Shown in pieces: positions 63,657 through 64,000 of a stretch of 64,000 nt of DNA. The position numbers were made by a program, and so were the translations under genes. Under the pieces are notes generated by a model that was not told the DNA's origin, did no database searches, and was given only the letters and a program-made list of their open reading frames with translations. Origin of the DNA: Hyphomicrobiaceae bacterium (GTDB taxonomy: Bacteria; Pseudomonadota; Alphaproteobacteria; Rhizobiales; Hyphomicrobiaceae); contig JANXWC010000256.1 in the NCBI GenBank assembly GCA_025351355.1, positions 1 through 64,000 of the forward strand. The letters run 5' to 3'. Numbering within the stretch: the stretch's first letter is position 1; each line of letters begins with the position of its first letter.

Positions 63657-64000
63657 TCATAATTTCTTGCAGAACGTCGCGGTGACCATGCATTTGTATT
63701 CCTGCCCCAGCAACGGCACGAACAAGTAGTCTTCGCATGACACTGTCTCAAGGCTTTTGTCCCACGCCTTCCAGCCCTTTTGCTTGCCGACCTTGGCAAT
63801 ATATTCGTCGAGCCGGAGGCGGGCCACTTCGATCGTCTTTTCCTTGCCCACCTGGATGTCCGAAAGCGGCAATCGTGTGCACTCACGCCCCTTTGCCGCT
63901 GGGGCCGCCGCCACTGTTTTGGCCGCGGCGGCCTTATCGCTTGTCGGTTTAACCGGTGGCGCTACGACGTCGGCAGCAGGCGCAACCGTCTGCGCCACCA
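63657..64000 (-). CDS. Partial gene at window edge, possibly exported
   Basis: An open frame entering from beyond the right edge, with 114 visible residues. It begins in an Ala/Pro/Lys-rich stretch and continues with GRECTRLPLSDIQVGKEKTIEVARLRLDEYIAKVGKQKGWKAWDKS and ends YKCMVTATFCKKL, with four cysteines. The real start and any signal peptide lie outside the window; GTG 63998 is not a convincing start. Function is unknown. Confidence 0.6.
   Translation of the reverse strand, partial: VAQTVAPAADVVAPPVKPTSDKAAAAKTVAAAPAAKGRECTRLPLSDIQVGKEKTIEVARLRLDEYIAKVGKQKGWKAWDKSLETVSCEDYLFVPLLGQEYKCMVTATFCKKL

Overview
The window is a gene-dense, GC-rich (visibly around 60% G+C) chromosomal stretch from an alphaproteobacterium, most likely of the order Hyphomicrobiales (Rhizobiales). 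The evidence is the rpmH-rnpA-yidC-engB block, an HWE-type histidine kinase with a single-domain receiver, TVP38 next to an FAD disulfide oxidoreductase, DUF2244/DUF1003/DUF805 proteins, and intergenic palindromes with the core AGTGTGAAGCGGTT and CCTTCTCCCC/GGGGAGAAGG types common in that order. I saw no rRNA, tRNA, CRISPR array, complete insertion sequence or prophage.

Layout. 0.4-1.6 kb: two tandem ParE-type toxin-antitoxin modules that share antitoxin N-termini and toxin C-termini but differ in between. 1.7-7.3 kb: propionyl/acetyl-CoA carboxylase biotin subunit, two DUF805 membrane proteins, a gamma-glutamyltransferase-family enzyme, a 26-residue Lys/Ala-rich peptide and an exported protein. 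7.5-13.6 kb, minus strand: xanthine phosphoribosyltransferase, acyl-CoA dehydrogenase, enoyl-CoA hydratase, an unknown exported/membrane protein and an EamA exporter. 13.7-17.2 kb: fatty acid desaturase, glmM, a cupin and a PNPOx-like protein. 17.3-23.1 kb: pobA, divergent from a three-gene operon that reads as sulfoacetate uptake and activation (sauU-sauS-sauT).

23-31 kb: DUF4403-like and DUF1003 membrane proteins, a membrane SNase-like protein, a small islet of poorly recognisable genes (PAS-like, GNAT-like, XRE regulator) and an orphan family 5 solute-binding protein, followed by three tandem copies of a palindromic repeat. 31.4-42.4 kb: mainly signalling genes: a sensor kinase, an FAD disulfide oxidoreductase overlapping a TVP38 protein, a NarL-type regulator, a kinase-like protein without clear ATP-binding boxes, a cyclic-nucleotide-binding-like protein without a visible HTH, and a receiver convergent with a multi-PAS HWE kinase.

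42.9-52.9 kb: rpmH, rnpA, yidC, engB and argB, but engB and argB are separated by minus-strand pyrF, gloB, an L-idonate-dehydrogenase-like gene and an unusual membrane-anchored Clp N-domain protein. 52.9-53.9 kb has no convincing gene and is filled with several repeat types. 53.9-64 kb: an SDR dehydrogenase, DUF2244, nth, a class V aminotransferase with an MFS transporter, a histone-tailed HU protein, an old-yellow-enzyme reductase, a tandem MaoC protein, a PhzF-family protein and two small exported proteins, the last cut by the window edge.

Most of the window is ordinary metabolism and housekeeping. The least explained parts are the Clp N-domain membrane protein, the 27.4-29.4 kb islet, the degenerate kinase and HTH-less sensor in the signalling cluster, and the modular divergence of the toxin-antitoxin pairs. 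No complete new system can be proven from sequence alone.
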